From: Zhengitettix transpicula
Lineage: Eukaryota > Arthropoda > Insecta > Orthoptera > Tetrigidae
DNA: 64,000 bases
Reading direction: 5' to 3'
Assembly: GCA_037074705.1 (NCBI GenBank)
Contig: CM073590.1
Span: forward strand, 51,115,895 to 51,179,894
Position numbers and translations under genes: made by a program. Numbering within the stretch: the stretch's first letter is position 1; each line of letters begins with the position of its first letter. The notes beneath the pieces are model-generated. The model saw only the letters and a list, made by a program, of their open reading frames with translations. It had not been told where the DNA came from and ran no database searches. This document shows, in pieces, positions 19,621-34,575 of the stretch.

Positions 19621-22600
19621 CCAGCGCAGTTACGTAAAGTGATGCGAATACAATTAATATTCACATACAAGATTACGCTGATTAACGTTAAATGCGCTTC
19701 CGTAAACCTCAAGTAAAGTTCTATCAGGTTCTGATTAACACAGTTCATACTTTCAAATTTAATATAAACACAGTTACTGTAAACTCTTACATTTACGTTG
19801 ATCTACGTAGAATACAATTTATTCAAACCACAAACAAAGTTCTATTTGGTTACAGAAATACAGTTCGAAGACATATCTTTCAATCGTGGGGTAAATACAC
19901 AATTAAAGTTCACACAAGACTTCTATTTTACAGAAATACACTTGCGGCAGGATATTTTAGAAATCAAAGTACATGGGGTATGGCCGCTATGGGCAAATCA
20001 TGGAGGAACTTCGACACTTGATTAAATTTCAGCCGCATAGATTGTCCGTCGTCAGCACCCCCGGGATGACGTAGCTTAGATCTCGGCTAATCAACTGGTC
20101 AGAAGCACTAGGGTACAATCATTTCCCCTAATTCCGTAGAATTCCAGTTTATGTAATTAAATTTAGTGACCAACCAGGTCTTGATGAAGTGCAGTCTGCA
20201 ATATTACGTTCACATTATATAAAACCCAGGTAAACATAAGTAATATAATTTAATTTAGATTGTGTGGAATTACAACATTCACATGTATTTCTTGAAAAAG
20301 CTAAAACCAAAATTGACTGGAATGAAAGTTAATAATTTTAAAAATCACGCAAATTTGTACTTATATTTTTCAAAGAGCAACGTGAAGGCAGAACTTACGA
20401 TGGATGACTTGAAAACTGCACACATTGAGCTTTGTAGCGACCAGTTGCCGCCAAGTTGTCCGCCAAGTTGTCCGACAAACTGAACGTCACCGAATTACTT
20501 TGTTGCCATGATCTGAGGATTTCCAAAGTTCAAAAACTTATTTTAATAAACTATTTGAACGAATACATTAAGAACAATGTCCCATAAGAGGATGTGAGTT
20601 GGTCCTTACCTGAATCACCAACAACACGAACTCGGCTGCTTACAGCTCGCTTATTTCGGAAACCAGCACCAACAGTGAAATGAATATAACCAATGTTCCG
20701 ATAAATATTTAAAAATTTTGAATTGCGATTTATAATTTAGATACTGAAATTTTGATTGATTGACAGCAGGGAGGAGATTGAAAATTTTAAATCGAATTTG
20801 CGTAGACGAAACGGGCTTTTATATCTTGAGGAGATATCGTTCGGCGGGGACAGGGTTCGGTTTCGTCTACTACCGAAGAAATGTCGGTCAGGGACGAGGA
20901 GGCCGCGCTCTCGGGCAGTGCGTCGGAGTCGTCGTTGTCCGAGATGTCGTCTATCGGAAAAATATAGACGAATTTATAATTTAAAATTTCCTCCCTCGTG
21001 AAATGAGGTTTCGGTTGAGGGGGCTGAGTCAAAATGGGAGGCTCCTGTTTATTCGCGGCGGGGGGATCAAAATTTGGTTTCTCATATATACAGGAGCAAA
21101 AAAAATTCACGAAAGTTCGAAACATTGCTTATATAAAGTTTCACTCACGTGTGATATGCAATTCTGCTTCCGTCTAGCGCCTTGTCTTCAAACGAAGTGA
21201 TGCTTGGTAACGATGACATTGTTGAGGATTTCTCACCTTGGTCAGTGATGTAAGCAATATAAATATTTATTAATAAAAATTATTGACTGAGTGTCTTAAT
21301 ATTCTACGAAACAAAACCGTGGTGAAATGCTGGAATTCCACGTCATTACGATTTGTTTTGCCATTATAAAGTGTACCTACATTTATAGTCCGTAAGGCTT
21401 AAATATTCTTCAATTGCAAAGAATAATTGATACATGTCCTACCAGTGTGGAAGGAAAGGAATATCTTATACACAGGACTAATTACTAATTTCATTTCTTC
21501 ATGGATAAAATGCAATTTAGTTATATTTCTAGAGTTCCCAAAAGAATTTTCATGGTTTACACGGACGCGAGCGTTGAGTTTGAGTATAATTTTAATAGTT
21601 TAGCCCCACCCGTGAAGAATTGACTGTAAATTGAATGTAATAATTAATCTCACCTTCATCCGTAACCCGAGGTTCGACTAGGATATTTTCTTTATTTTTA
21701 TGGAATACCCCTCCACCCTAGCCTTCACGGTTCTCTCCTACGAAGCCGATAGGGTTTGTAATTATAGCCGGAATATATTTAAAAATATTATGAGTCTTTT
21801 TGATCCCTCAAAATATTTATTCGACGCAACTATCGACAGGTTAACATTTTTGGACATTTCTAGCCTCGCCCACGTCAAACCAACCCTCCAACCCACGCAA
21901 ACATACGCGCGCCTGTGGTTGTCATATGAAAGGTCAGTGACGTCTATAACCACGATTTGTATCAAATATCTGTTGTTTTCGCTTTATATTCTGGCAACTT
22001 CCTCCGCGCCTACCCCTAGCCGTGCTCCCCACGAAACCCGAAAGGGATTCAAATTATATACAAACAAAGTCGTAGAAATACTATCAATCTAATTAATTAA
22101 AAATATATAATTATTAAATACGAATATCGTCCTCAATTGTATGTTTAAAAATTTCCATATTGATGCAACGAAAATTTTGCACACATAATATAGGTAGAAA
22201 TACTATAAATCTAATTCCCCTTAAAAATATGTATATCACAAAATTTAGACCGTTTAATATTTTTGAAAATTAAAACCCTCCTCCACACTCGCCACAATGA
22301 TCAATTGAAAATCACATTAATCTCAGCGACATTTATAAGCTTTGATTTTGATCCTAATCTCGGCTGTTTTCGCATTATTATTTTCTAACGCGCACGCATA
22401 AGGGTTCTGCGTTCCCACGTTAAAAGGGGATGAAATTATACTCATATTACTTAGGTATTACATAGGTGTAAAAACTGCCAATCGCTTTGACTCGTACAAA
22501 TATTTTTCCGCAAACATATTGGGTGTATTAGAATTTTTAAATTTTTCCAACCATGTCCATCCCCAATCCCCGGGATTGATCGACGCGTCTTACCCCGACA

Positions 22601-22624
22601 GAGTTTGTTTTCTGATGGTAAAGA
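19621..22624. repeat. Captured flank segment, copy 2
   Basis: Colinear with 5378-8381 at an offset of 14243. Contains the 112-codon minus-strand open frame (20787-21125), the 12-bp repeats and the AT-rich part. Retains TATATAAAA at about 20216, as copy 1 does. Confidence 0.85.
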
Positions 22625-23464
22625 TGTTATAAATTGGAGCACGTTTGCTTGTATTTATTTAAAAAATATTTTTAATTGATAGTGGATAATTATAAAGTGC
22701 ATTTCGTGACTGAGACGACTCCCTTGAAATCCATCTTCTCGTATCTTCGCATATAAATACGACGGACTACAAATTCTTTAATTTACAGACACAATGACAG
22801 GAGTTGGTAAGTACAAATGGAAATACAGTCCTAACATACAACATAAAATATTGGTCCTTCCGGGACTGGATATTGAAGCAGAATTCTCCGTGTTTATTCG
22901 TCCTCATAGACGTTCAGTGAATATTACGCAGCATTACGCAATCACGCAGATTCAGAAATTGTGATCAAACATTACTTCACAAATCACTTCTACCACTGTG
23001 CGGCGGGAGGAAACAATACGGAGACGAACAGAGCAACGTGTCGTATTAGGAGAGAACATTCATTCAAATATATCGCAGCACGGAACCACGTTGTCGCAGC
23101 CATTCAGCGAAATACATCGCAGCACGAGCCACGTTCCAGCATCCAGCCATATTGTACTTAGCACCACACGCCATCAACGGGCAGGCATCGCATAACATCA
23201 GCAGCAAAGGTGCATTGGAAGGTGACGTATCAAAATATATATTAATTTATTCCCATCACATCGTACGACGACTACGCATCGCACAGCGTCAACGTTTATA
23301 ACAGCGCGTTGCAACTCGCATCAACTACGTCACAGCCGACGTCATTACTTGACAACTCATTTCCAAATTGCATCGTTTGTAGCGGAAGCGAGTATTCAAG
23401 AGGTTTGCGGATCATTGTGTTCACTTGTGATTTATAAATATAGCGACGATATATTATTGTAATC

Positions 23465-24415
23465 ATGGAAAACTCAGCATTGAAGTCTCTGAAACGGAAA
23501 CGAGGTTCAATTAAAGCTCGACTTTCGTCATTCCGTAGTCACGTAGAATCTTTCCAAGATCAACAACAATTATCTGAAATAGAATTATTAGAGTTGGAAC
23601 AGCGTCTCAAGCGGGTTGATGAACCATTTTCGGAATTTGACATTTGTCATAGTAACATTTTGGAAGTCGTAGAAGAAGACGATCTTGAGGATGTTGAGAA
23701 TTATAGAGCCGAGGTTGAAGAATCGTAGTTTAAAATCTCGGCAAGGGCACGTCAAATAGTACATAAATTTAAAATTATAAAGACAGATGATGGGAATTAT
23801 TTGCACGCAGCTTCAAACAGTGAATCAAATGCCGGTTCTCAACGCAATGCTAGAAACGTGAAACTACCAGTTTTAAAACTGCCGGAATTTGACAGATCAT
23901 ATGAAAAATGGTTAGCTTTTTATGATACTTTCAAGTCTGTAATACAATCAAACGGTAAAATATCCGCAGTCCAGAAATTTCACTATTTAAGCAGTTCATT
24001 GGTTGGTGAAGCAGCAGAAGTCATTAAAGGATTGCAAATTTCTGAAATAAATTACAACGCTGCGTGGAAATTACTAGAAAGACGCTAACAAAACAAACCA
24101 CTCATGATTCACAATCACATCAAAGGTATTGTGGAATATCCAAAGCTTACAAGACAAAGTTTATCCGTATTACGTGATTTATTAAATGCAATACAAGGAC
24201 ACATGCGAGCATTAGAAGCATTAGGACAGCAAGTTGGAAGTTGGAATAATCTACTAATGTATATAATTGCAGATAAACTTGACTCGAATACAAAAAGGGA
24301 ATGGGAAAAGCAGCAAGTCGGAAATCCCGAAATGCCGGAAGTCTCAGCTCTGACAGATTTAGTAGAAAAACAATGTCAATTCCTTCAAAAGATTAACAAA
24401 GAAACAAAGGAATAG
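23465..24415 (+). pseudogene. gag: BEL/Pao gag, copy 2, in-frame stops
   Basis: Same ATG start and the same three in-frame stops as copy 1 (at 23726, 24086 and 24413). No repair of any stop is seen. Confidence 0.8.
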
Positions 24416-24534
24416 GTACAACACCAATTTATAAATTTCGGAAAACAGTTGCAAAGAACTAGTATGTCACATGCAGCAACAAAGCAACCAGTTTGTCCCA
24501 TGTGCAATGAGCAACACGCACTTTTTTATGCAAA

Positions 24535-27500
24535 ATGTTTTTAGAGTTGCTAGTTTTATCAAGAATTAACGAAGTGAAACGACTTCGTAGATGTATAAAT
24601 TGTCTTCGACCGGGACACATATCATCTCAATGTCGATCTCAAAAATTCCGCAAATGTCGAAAACTGCATAAAACATTATTACACATGAAAGTGTCCACAG
24701 GCAGTAAAGTTGATGACAAAACTGAAAACGTCAAGGCAACGGAGGCAGTTAATTATTCAATTCCGACAACGGTAAACAGTCACTCACGCTATTATCAAAC
24801 ACATCTCATGTATTGCCAACAGCAAGGGTTAAAATTATTGATGCGAATGGAAGTGCTCACGACTGTGTAGCATTGCTCGATTCTGGATCTCAGTCGAACA
24901 TAATCTCCACAGATTTAGGTTTAAAGTCAAGCAAAATAAGTCTTAATGTAGTGGGAGTTAACCAATCTCAATCAAATATATCGGAGACAACAATTGCCAC
25001 TATTAAATCAAACGCCATCAATTTTGTAATTTTGTTGGTTAGAAAAATCACGTCCAATCTTCCCAGTGAGCCATTAGACAGACAAATTGCACATTGCCGA
25101 AAATATTGTGCTTGCGGATCCCGATTATCACAGACCTAAAAACATCGGTATGTTGATAGGTGTTGATTGGTTCTGGGATATTTAATGTCTTGAGTCTCCA
25201 CAGCTTCCATATCTGCATAAAACCAAATTGGGCTACGTTGTATCAGGCGGAATTACGTGTGCAGTACAGAATAACAGGTCTACAGCATGCAATCAGATGA
25301 CAATAAATTATGATCTGTCAGAACAATTAAAAAATTTTTGGGAGCTAGAAGAGTCTCCAAAGCAGGAAATGTTATCAGCAGAAGAAAAAGCCTGTGAATT
25401 AAATTTCACATAAACCACCAAAAGGAATGCAATCAGTCGGTTTGTTGTTACTATCCCCTTGGAAGGATCACTAAACACATTGGGAGAATCTAAGGAGCAG
25501 ATTTTTTGTTTTAGAACGTAAACTACAACGTAATGAAACGTATAAAACCAAATACATAGAATTCATGCAGCAATATGAACAACTGGGTCACATGACAAGA
25601 GTTGAAGACGAAAGCGAATCACCGCGCACTTTTTATTTGCTTCATCATGGTGTGCTAAAAGAAAAAAGTATTACCACAAAATTGAGGGTCGTGTTTGACG
25701 GCTCAGCACAATCAACGACAGGAGTTTCTGTTAATGATTTGCACATGGTAGGACCTACAATACAAAGGGATCTTTTAACAATAATCTTACGTTTTCGCGT
25801 ATATCCTTTTGTGGTGAGTGCAGACATATCTATGATGTATCGTTTTGATTGTTCCTGAACAATGGGCATTACGACGTATTTTATGGAGATCAATTCCAAC
25901 GGAACCTCTTCAAATATACGAGCTAAACACAGTCACATACGGCCTAGCTTCTAGTTCATTTTTAACCATAAGAAGTTTGTTTCAACTTAGCAAAGAAAAC
26001 GAGAGGTCATATCCTCGTGCTGCAGAAATTATTCGCAACTGCATGTAAGTCGATGATCTGTTGTATGGGAAAGTACAATAGAAGAAGGAATTCAAATTCG
26101 CAAAAAGGTTTCTTGCATTCTAGCTTCTGGCGGATTTCAACTTCGGAAGTGGATATCTAATGAACCTGAAATATTAAACAATTCGAAAACTGAAGAGGAA
26201 TCTTTACCCCATCATGTCATAAAACTTGGAGAAAACGAGTGTGTTAAAACATTAGGATTCTCGTTGTCCAGCACAAATGATAATTTAATTTATGATGCTA
26301 GCATAAAATTAAATTTTCAAGCTTAGTCCAAGCGTTCTGTTTTATCAACAATTGCTCGAATTTATGATCCTTTAGGATTATTAAGTCCGTGTATTATCAT
26401 TACAAAAATAATTTTACAGAAGCTATGGCTCGAGAAATCGTCATAGGATGATCCCTGAAACATCACGTGACTGGACTAAATTATCAAATGATCTTGCATC
26501 CATGAAAAAAATTGAAATTTGTGCAGCCCATCGACCAATATTGTCGAAATTCATGCATTTTCAGATGAAAGTGAATCAGCTTATGGTGCTGCTATTTATG
26601 TACGTTCAATTGAGATATTAGGAGCAGTTTCCGTAAGATTATGATGTGCGAAATCTAAACTTGCACCACTTAAGCCAGTTACCATACCACGTCTCGAATT
26701 ATGTGCAGCTCAAATTTCAGTTAGACTTATGGAAAAGGTAAAGAATTCACTTGATATAATAATTGATAAAATATATTACTGGTGTGACTCAACTATAGTA
26801 CTGAGCTGGCTAAATTTGGAGCCACATAAACTCAAAACGTTTGTTAGCAATCGTGAATTAGAGATACAATCGCTTTCAAATTCAGAAGATTGGAACCACG
26901 TAGCATCTCAGATTTAGTTTCAAGAGGAGTCTACCCAACAGCCCTACGGAACTCAGTTTTATGGTGGGAAGGTCCAGGATGGCTTCCACGCTCCGAATTG
27001 GTCATTTCTGATTCAAGTGAAATGATAACAAATGTTCCGGAAATGAAAACTGTCGTTCAAATAACTGCCTTGTCTCATTTAGACCATTACGTTATTAAAT
27101 TTGAATTTCACTCAGATTTGAATAGATTAGAGACGATAATCGCTTATTGTTTGTGATTCATTATTAATAGCAAGAAGTCGAAAACAGAGCGAATATATGG
27201 GAATATTAACCGTAGAGAAATTAATGACGCCATGATTTCCTTGATTAAACTTGCTCAACAGCAGTCATTTCATGAAGAAATCAATTGCCTGACAAAGGGA
27301 AATGAACTTCCTACAAAAAGCAAAATTTTGAATTTAAATCCATTTTTTCACACAAAACACAAAACACAAAACTGAAGGCGTTTTAAGAGTTGGTGGCCGA
27401 TTACAACATTCAAATTATAATTTTTATAAACGTCATCCAATGATAATAGCTTTAAATCATCATTTGACAAAATTAATTTTTTTACGAGAACATCTAAGAT

Positions 27501-28545
27501 CGCTACATACTGGACCGCAGACATTACTGTCTTATTTGCGAGACGTTTATTGGCCGATCGCAGGAAGAAACTTGGCAAGGAAGACCGCACACAACTGTCT
27601 AAAATGCTTCAAAGTTAATCCACGGGAAATGTCCCCATTAATGGGTAATCTGCCTCATGATCGCGTCACAACGACTCCACCATTCCACGTCACAGGTGTT
27701 GACTATGCAGGACCATTCTTGATCAAAGACAGGACAGGCCGAGGGAGCAGAACTTTAAAGCGTTACGTTGCTGTTTTTGTATGTTTTGCGACGAGAGCCA
27801 TCCATCTCGAACTTGTCTCTGATCTGACCACAGATTGCTTCATTTTTGCTTTACGAAGATTCTTTTGGCGATGGAGATTTCCTGTAAAAATTTTTTCCGA
27901 CAACCCATTTCATTGGAGCTCGGTCTGAATTGAAAGATTTGGGAATGTTTCTTCGACAGAGCGAGAAAAATTTGAATGAAGCCTTTGTCAAAGAACGCTT
28001 CACTGACATTGTATTCCAGCATATTCACCTCACTTTGGTGGTATTTGGGAGGCGGGTGTTAAGTCTACTAAATACCATTTGAAGCGTGTTATGGGTAACA
28101 CGTCATTAACGTTTCAGGAGTTCTACAGTTTGTTAGCGCAAGTGAACGCTATTCTAAATTCACGTCATCTCACTCCAATGTCTTCCAATCCATCAGATCA
28201 ACAACCTTTGACTCCGGCCCATTTTCTCATTGGGATATCGATGATGTCTGTTCCTGATCCAGATCTTATGCATTTACCGGAATCGTATATGTCTCGTTAC
28301 CAACGAATTCAACAGATTCAATATCATTTTTGGTCACGTTGGTCAAAAGAGTATATTTCGGAACTCCAAACCTGAATTAAGTGGAAGAAGAATGGACTGC
28401 TTATTGTAAAGTAAAGCCAACCGGAACTTAGCGACGATGTTCATGTCTGCCACATTTGTTTCTCTGTTTACAAGAAAACATATTACGATAAAACTTTAGA
28501 ACTCAGAAAAGTGCAACAACAAATAATAATTCTTCCACCCTGCTT
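24535..28545 (+). pseudogene. pol: BEL/Pao pol, copy 2, broken
   Basis: Zinc knuckle at about 24592, protease DSG at about 24879, reverse transcriptase from about 25565 with TAA in place of the YVDD tyrosine (26046-26048), and integrase zinc and core domains at 27440-27928 with the Glu part in another frame. The protease frame is longer than in copy 1 because GGA is kept near 25116. Confidence 0.8.
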
Positions 28546-28814
28546 AATGAGTAGGTTTTTTTTGTAGGGGGATAGAAAGGAATAAAATAAGATATGAAAT
28601 CCTGTAACAAATTGCACGTAATGAATTAAAAGAAAATAGTTACCAGAATGATTATTATTTTGCATAGGCGTGACTAGTGAATAAGAGTTAATAGGTATAT
28701 GAAATTCGTTTCGTGGCATAGTTTTGGAAAGCGAAATTATTGAAATACAAATACAGTTGTATGTATTTGAAATAAGATGGTAACTAGTATTTCCTTAACG
28801 ACACATTAATATTT

Positions 28815-28933
28815 GCCAACGGCCATACCACGTTGAAAGCACCGGTTCTCGTCTGATCACCGAAGTTAAGCAACGTTGGGCATGGTTAGTACTTGGATGG
28901 GTGACCGCTTGGGAACACCATGTGTTGTTGGCT
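28815..28933 (+). rRNA. 5S ribosomal RNA, type A (start of hybrid unit 2)
   Basis: Identical to the type A sequence, with 269 bp of native spacer upstream, so proximal upstream signals are kept even though the element lies further upstream. Confidence 0.97.
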
Positions 28934-29648
28934 CCCTTTTTATTTTTACCGTTTTTACCTTAATGGACATTTCACACAATTATTGTTAACATTGCTCGTG
29001 GTCGTATCTGCCCTCACTTTGGCTACTTTCTTTAAAATAAACGCATTTATAAGTCGGCGCTCGACGTGGTCACCGCTACATCTGGCGGCGAATGTGCGCA
29101 CTAAGACGGGGACGCACTGCGAATCTCGATTGGCCGCCAATTTCAAACGAAACTATTTACTGATCGTCATTATGAGTTACACTACGAGTCCAGTCGCCGA
29201 CAAGCGTGTCATTTGGCTACAGTGGTAGACGACGTACTAACATTTCGCGCGGTCGTTGTTCGAATTGTATTTCTGTTTGTCTTGAATCTAGTAATTAAAA
29301 CTGTATGTGCTGAGCATAGGTTCTCACGTGCAAGGAACAACTTCAACCGTACGTGGTGCACATATGACCTCCATCCAGGAGAAAACAAAGAGGGTGTACC
29401 AGGCCAGTAGGGTCAAACTGAGAAATCATTCTTCAAAATATATTTACAAATAATGCTAATACGAACGATATTAATGTCGAATTAATAACTTTCGGGATCG
29501 CTATGTTCGGGGTAAAAGCCTAATTTCAAACTCTAACGGCCTGCGAAAGAAGCAAACGTTTCTGCAGAACGCCAAACCAACGCTAGAAAACCGTGAAGAA
29601 ACTTTTCATCCGCGAACGGAGCACTAGTATATGATAATTGTTCATTTA

Positions 29649-29662
29649 ATTGTTACATGCAA
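29649..29662. other. 14-bp junction filler
   Basis: Same filler and breakpoints as at 19607. Confidence 0.8.
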
Positions 29663-32600
29663 CCAGCGCAGTTACGTAAAGTGATGCGAATACAATTAAT
29701 ATTCACATACAAGATTACGCTGATTAACGTTAAATGCGCTTCCGTAAACCTCAAGTAAAGTTCTATCAGGTTCTGATTAACACAGTTCATACTTTCAAAT
29801 TTAATATAAACACAGTTACTGTAAACTCTTACATTTACGTTGATCTACGTAGAATACAATTTATTCAAACCACAAACAAAGTTCTATTTGGTTACAGAAA
29901 TACAGTTCGAAGACATATCTTTCAATCGTGGGGTAAATACACAATTAAAGTTCACACAAGACTTCTATTTTACAGAAATACACTTGCGGCAGGATATTTT
30001 AGAAATCAAAGTACATGGGGTATGGCCGCTATGGGCAAATCATGGAGGAACTTCGACACTTGATTAAATTTCAGCCGCATAGATTGTCCGTCGTCAGCAC
30101 CCCCGGGATGACGTAGCTTAGATCTCGGCTAATCAACTGGTCAGAAGCACTAGGGTACAATCATTTCCCCTAATTCCGTAGAATTCCAGTTTATGTAATT
30201 AAATTTAGTGACCAACCAGGTCTTGATGAAGTGCAGTCTGCAATATTACGTTCACATTAGATAAAACCCAGGTAAACATAAGTAATATAATTTAATTTAG
30301 ATTGTGTGGAATTACAACATTCACATGTATTTCTTGAAAAAGCTAAAACCAAAATTGACTGGAATGAAAGTTAATAATTTTAAAAATCACGCAAATTTGT
30401 ACTTATATTTTTCAAAGAGCAACGTGAAGGCAGAACTTACGATGGATGACTTGAAAACTGCACACATTGAGCTTTGTAGCGACCAGTTGCCGCCAAGTTG
30501 TCCGCCAAGTTGTCCGACAAACTGAACGTCACCGAATTACTTTGTTGCCATGATCTGAGGATTTCCAAAGTTCAAAAACTTATTTTAATAAACTATTTGA
30601 ACGAATACATTAAGAACAATGTCCCATAAGAGGATGTGAGTTGGTCCTTACCTGAATCACCAACAACACGAACTCGGCTGCTTACAGCTCGCTTATTTCG
30701 GAAACCAGCACCAACAGTGAAATGAATATAACCAATGTTCCGATAAATATTTAAAAATTTTGAATTGCGATTTATAATTTAGATACTGAAATTTTGATTG
30801 AGTGACAGCAGGGAGGAGATTGAAAATTTTAAATCGAATTTGCGTAGACGAAACGGGCTTTTATATCTTGAGGAGATATCGTTCGGCGGGGACAGGGTTC
30901 GGTTTCGTCTACTACCGAAGAAATGTCGGTCAGGGACGAGGAGGCCGCGCTCTCGGGCAGTGCGTCGGAGTCGTCGTTGTCCGAGATGTCGTCTATCGGA
31001 AAAATATAGACGAATTTATAATTTAAAATTTCCTCCCTCGTGAAATGAGGTTTCGGTTGAGGGGGCTGAGTCAAAATGGGAGGCTCCTGTTTATTCGCGG
31101 CGGGGGGATCAAAATTTGGTTTCTCATATATACAGGAGCAAAAAAAATTCACGAAAGTTCGAAACATTGCTTATATAAAGTTTCACTCACGTGTGATATG
31201 CAATTCTGCTTCCGTCTAGCGCCTTGTCTTCAAACGAAGTGATGCTTGGTAACGATGACATTGTTGAGGATTTCTCACCTTGGTCAGTGATGTAAGCAAT
31301 ATAAATATTTATTAATAAAAATTATTGACTGAGTGTCTTAATATTCTACGAAACAAAACCGTGGTGAAATGCTGGAATTCCACGTCATTACGATTTGTTT
31401 TGCCATTATAAAGTGTACCTACATTTATAGTCCGTAAGGCTTAAATATTCTTCAATTGCAAAGAATAATTGATACATGTCCTACCAGTGTGGAAGGAAAG
31501 GAATATCTTATACACAGGACTAATTACTAATTTCATTTCTTCATGGATAAAATGCAATTTAGTTATATTTCTAGAGTTCCCAAAAGAATTTTCATGGTTT
31601 ACACGGACGCGAGCGTTGAGTTTGAGTATAATTTTAATAGTTTAGCCCCACCCGTGAAGAATTGACTGTAAATTGAATGTAATAATTAATCTCACCTTCA
31701 TCCGTAACCCGAGGTTCGACTAGGATATTTTCTTTATTTTTATGGAATACCCCTCCACCCTAGCCTTCACGGTTCTCTCCTACGAAGCCGATAGGGTTTG
31801 TAATTATAGCCGGAATATATTTAAAAATATTATGAGTCTTATTGATCCCTCAAAATATTTATTCGACGCAACTATCGACAGGTTAACATTTTTGGACATT
31901 TCTAGCCTCGCCCACGTCAAACCAACCCTCCAACCCACGCAAACATACGCGCGCCTGTGGTTGTCATATGAAAGGTCAGTGACGTCTATAACCACGATTT
32001 GTATCAAATATCTGTTGTTTTCGCTTTATATTCTGGCAACTTCCTCCGCGCCTACCCCTAGCCGTGCTCCCCACGAAACCCGAAAGGGATTCAAATTATA
32101 TACAAACAAAGTCGTAGAAATACTATCAATCTAATTAATTAAAAATATATAATTATTAAATACGAATATCGTCCTCAATTGTATGTTTAAAAATTTCCAT
32201 ATTGATGCAACGAAAATTTTGCACACATAATATAGGTAGAAATACTATAAATCTAATTCCCCTTAAAAATATGTATATCACAAAATTTAGACCGTTTAAT
32301 ATTTTTAAAATTAAAACCCTCCTCCACACTCGCCACAATGATCAATTGAAAATCACATTAATCTCAGCGACATTTATAAGCTTTGATTTTGATCCTAATC
32401 TCGGCTGTTTTCGCATTATTATTTTCTAACGCGCACGCATAAGGGTTCTGCGTTCCCACGTTAAAAGGGGATGAAATTATACTCATATTACTTAGGTATT
32501 ACATAGGTGTAAAAACTGCCAATCGCTTTGACTCGTACAAATATTTTTCCGCAAACATATTGGGTGTATTAGAATTTTTAAATTTTTCCAACCATGTCCA

Positions 32601-32665
32601 TCCCCAATCCCCGGGATTGATCGACGCGTCTTACCCCGACAGAGTTTGTTTTCTGATGGTAAAGA
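29663..32665. repeat. Captured flank segment, copy 3
   Basis: Colinear with 5378-8381. The minus-strand 112-codon frame is at 30829-31167. A one-base loss near 32305 opens new small frames on both strands (for example 32202-32429), which argues that short open frames in this segment arise by chance. Confidence 0.85.
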
Positions 32666-33505
32666 TGTTATAAATTGGAGCACGTTTGCTTGTATTTATT
32701 TAAAAAATATTTTTAATTGATAGTGGATAATTATAAAGTGCATTTCGTGACTGAGACGACTCCCTTGAAATCCATCTTCTCGTATCTTCGCATATAAATA
32801 CGACGGACTACAAATTCTTTAATTTACAGACACAATGACAGGAGTTGGTAAGTACAAATGGAAATACAGTCCTAACATACAACATAAAATATTGGTCCTT
32901 CCGGGACTGGATATTGAAGCAGAATTCTCCGTGTTTATTCGTCCTCATAGACGTTCAGTGAATATTACGCAGCATTACGCAATCACGCAGATTCAGAAAT
33001 TGTGATCAAACATTACTTCACAAATCACTTCTACCACTGTGCGGCGGGAGGAAACAATACGGAGACGAACAGAGCAACGTGTCGTATTAGGAGAGAACAT
33101 TCATTCAAATATATCGCAGCACGGAACCACGTTGTCGCAGCCATTCAGCGAAATACATCGCAGCACGAGCCACGTTCCAGCATCCAGCCATATTGTACTT
33201 AGCACCACACGCCATCAACGGGCAGGCATCGCATAACATCAGCAGCAAAGGTGCATTGGAAGGTGACGTATCAAAATATATATTAATTTATTCCCATCAC
33301 ATCGTACGACGACTACGCATCGCACAGCGTCAACGTTTATAACAGCGCGTTGCAACTCGCATCAACTACGTCACAGCCGACGTCATTACTTGACAACTCA
33401 TTTCCAAATTGCATCGTTTGTAGCGGAAGCGAGTATTCAAGAGGTTTGCGGATCATTGTGTTCACTTGTGATTTATAAATATAGCGACGATATATTATTG
33501 TAATC

Positions 33506-34456
33506 ATGGAAAACTCAGCATTGAAGTCTCTGAAACGGAAACGAGGTTCAATTAAAGCTCGACTTTCGTCATTCCGTAGTCACGTAGAATCTTTCCAAGA
33601 TCAACAACAATTATCTGAAATAGAATTATTAGAGTTGGAACAGCGTCTCAAGCGGGTTGATGAACCATTTTCGGAATTTGACATTTGTCATAGTAACATT
33701 TTGGAAGTCGTAGAAGAAGACGATCTTGAGGATGTTGAGAATTATAGAGCCGAGGTTGAAGAATCGTAGTTTAAAATCTCGGCAAGGGCACGTCAAATAG
33801 TACATAAATTTAAAATTATAAAGACAGATGATGGGAATTATTTGCACGCAGCTTCAAACAGTGAATCAAATGCCGGTTCTCAACGCAATGCTAGAAACGT
33901 GAAACTACCAGTTTTAAAACTGCCGGAATTTGACAGATCATATGAAAAATGGTTAGCTTTTTATGATACTTTCAAGTCTGTAATACAATCAAACGGTAAA
34001 ATATCCGCAGTCCAGAAATTTCACTATTTAAGCAGTTCATTGGTTGGTGAAGCAGCAGAAGTCATTAAAGGATTGCAAATTTCTGAAATAAATTACAACG
34101 CTGCGTGGAAATTACTAGAAAGACGCTAACAAAACAAACCACTCATGATTCACAATCACATCAAAGGTATTGTGGAATATCCAAAGCTTACAAGACAAAG
34201 TTTATCCGTATTACGTGATTTATTAAATGCAATACAAGGACACATGCGAGCATTAGAAGCATTAGGACAGCAAGTTGGAAGTTGGAATAATCTACTAATG
34301 TATATAATTGCAGATAAACTTGACTCGAATACAAAAAGGGAATGGGAAAAGCAGCAAGTCGGAAATCCCGAAATGCCGGAAGTCTCAGCTCTGACAGATT
34401 TAGTAGAAAAACAATGTCAATTCCTTCAAAAGATTAACAAAGAAACAAAGGAATAG
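33506..34456 (+). pseudogene. gag: BEL/Pao gag, copy 3, in-frame stops
   Basis: Same start and stops as the other copies (stops at 33767, 34127 and 34454). Confidence 0.8.
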
Positions 34457-34575
34457 GTACAACACCAATTTATAAATTTCGGAAAACAGTTGCAAAGAAC
34501 TAGTATGTCACATGCAGCAACAAAGCAACCAGTTTGTCCCATGTGCAATGAGCAACACGCACTTTTTTATGCAAA

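Larger units (their letters stand above)
22625..28545 (+). mobile_element. BEL/Pao element, copy 2, broken, no 3' LTR
   Basis: Same structure as copy 1: candidate LTR 22625-22843, TATA 22752, primer-binding region 22851, gag from 23465. Ends at the same spacer junction. Shares with copies 3 and 4 the 6 extra bases near 25613 and the lost A near 26070, but lacks the 5-bp insertion those two carry. Confidence 0.85.
18773..28814 (+). repeat. Hybrid 10-kb unit 1 (5S A + spacer + flank segment + BEL/Pao), 10042 bp
   Basis: Order: 5S A, A spacer to 19606, filler, captured segment, BEL/Pao copy 2, 269 bp of spacer. Compared with a normal dimer it lacks the 5S B gene and the spacer reverse transcriptase relic. 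Private changes include T at 20759 (GATTGACAG) and T in AGTCTTTTTGAT near 21797. Confidence 0.9.
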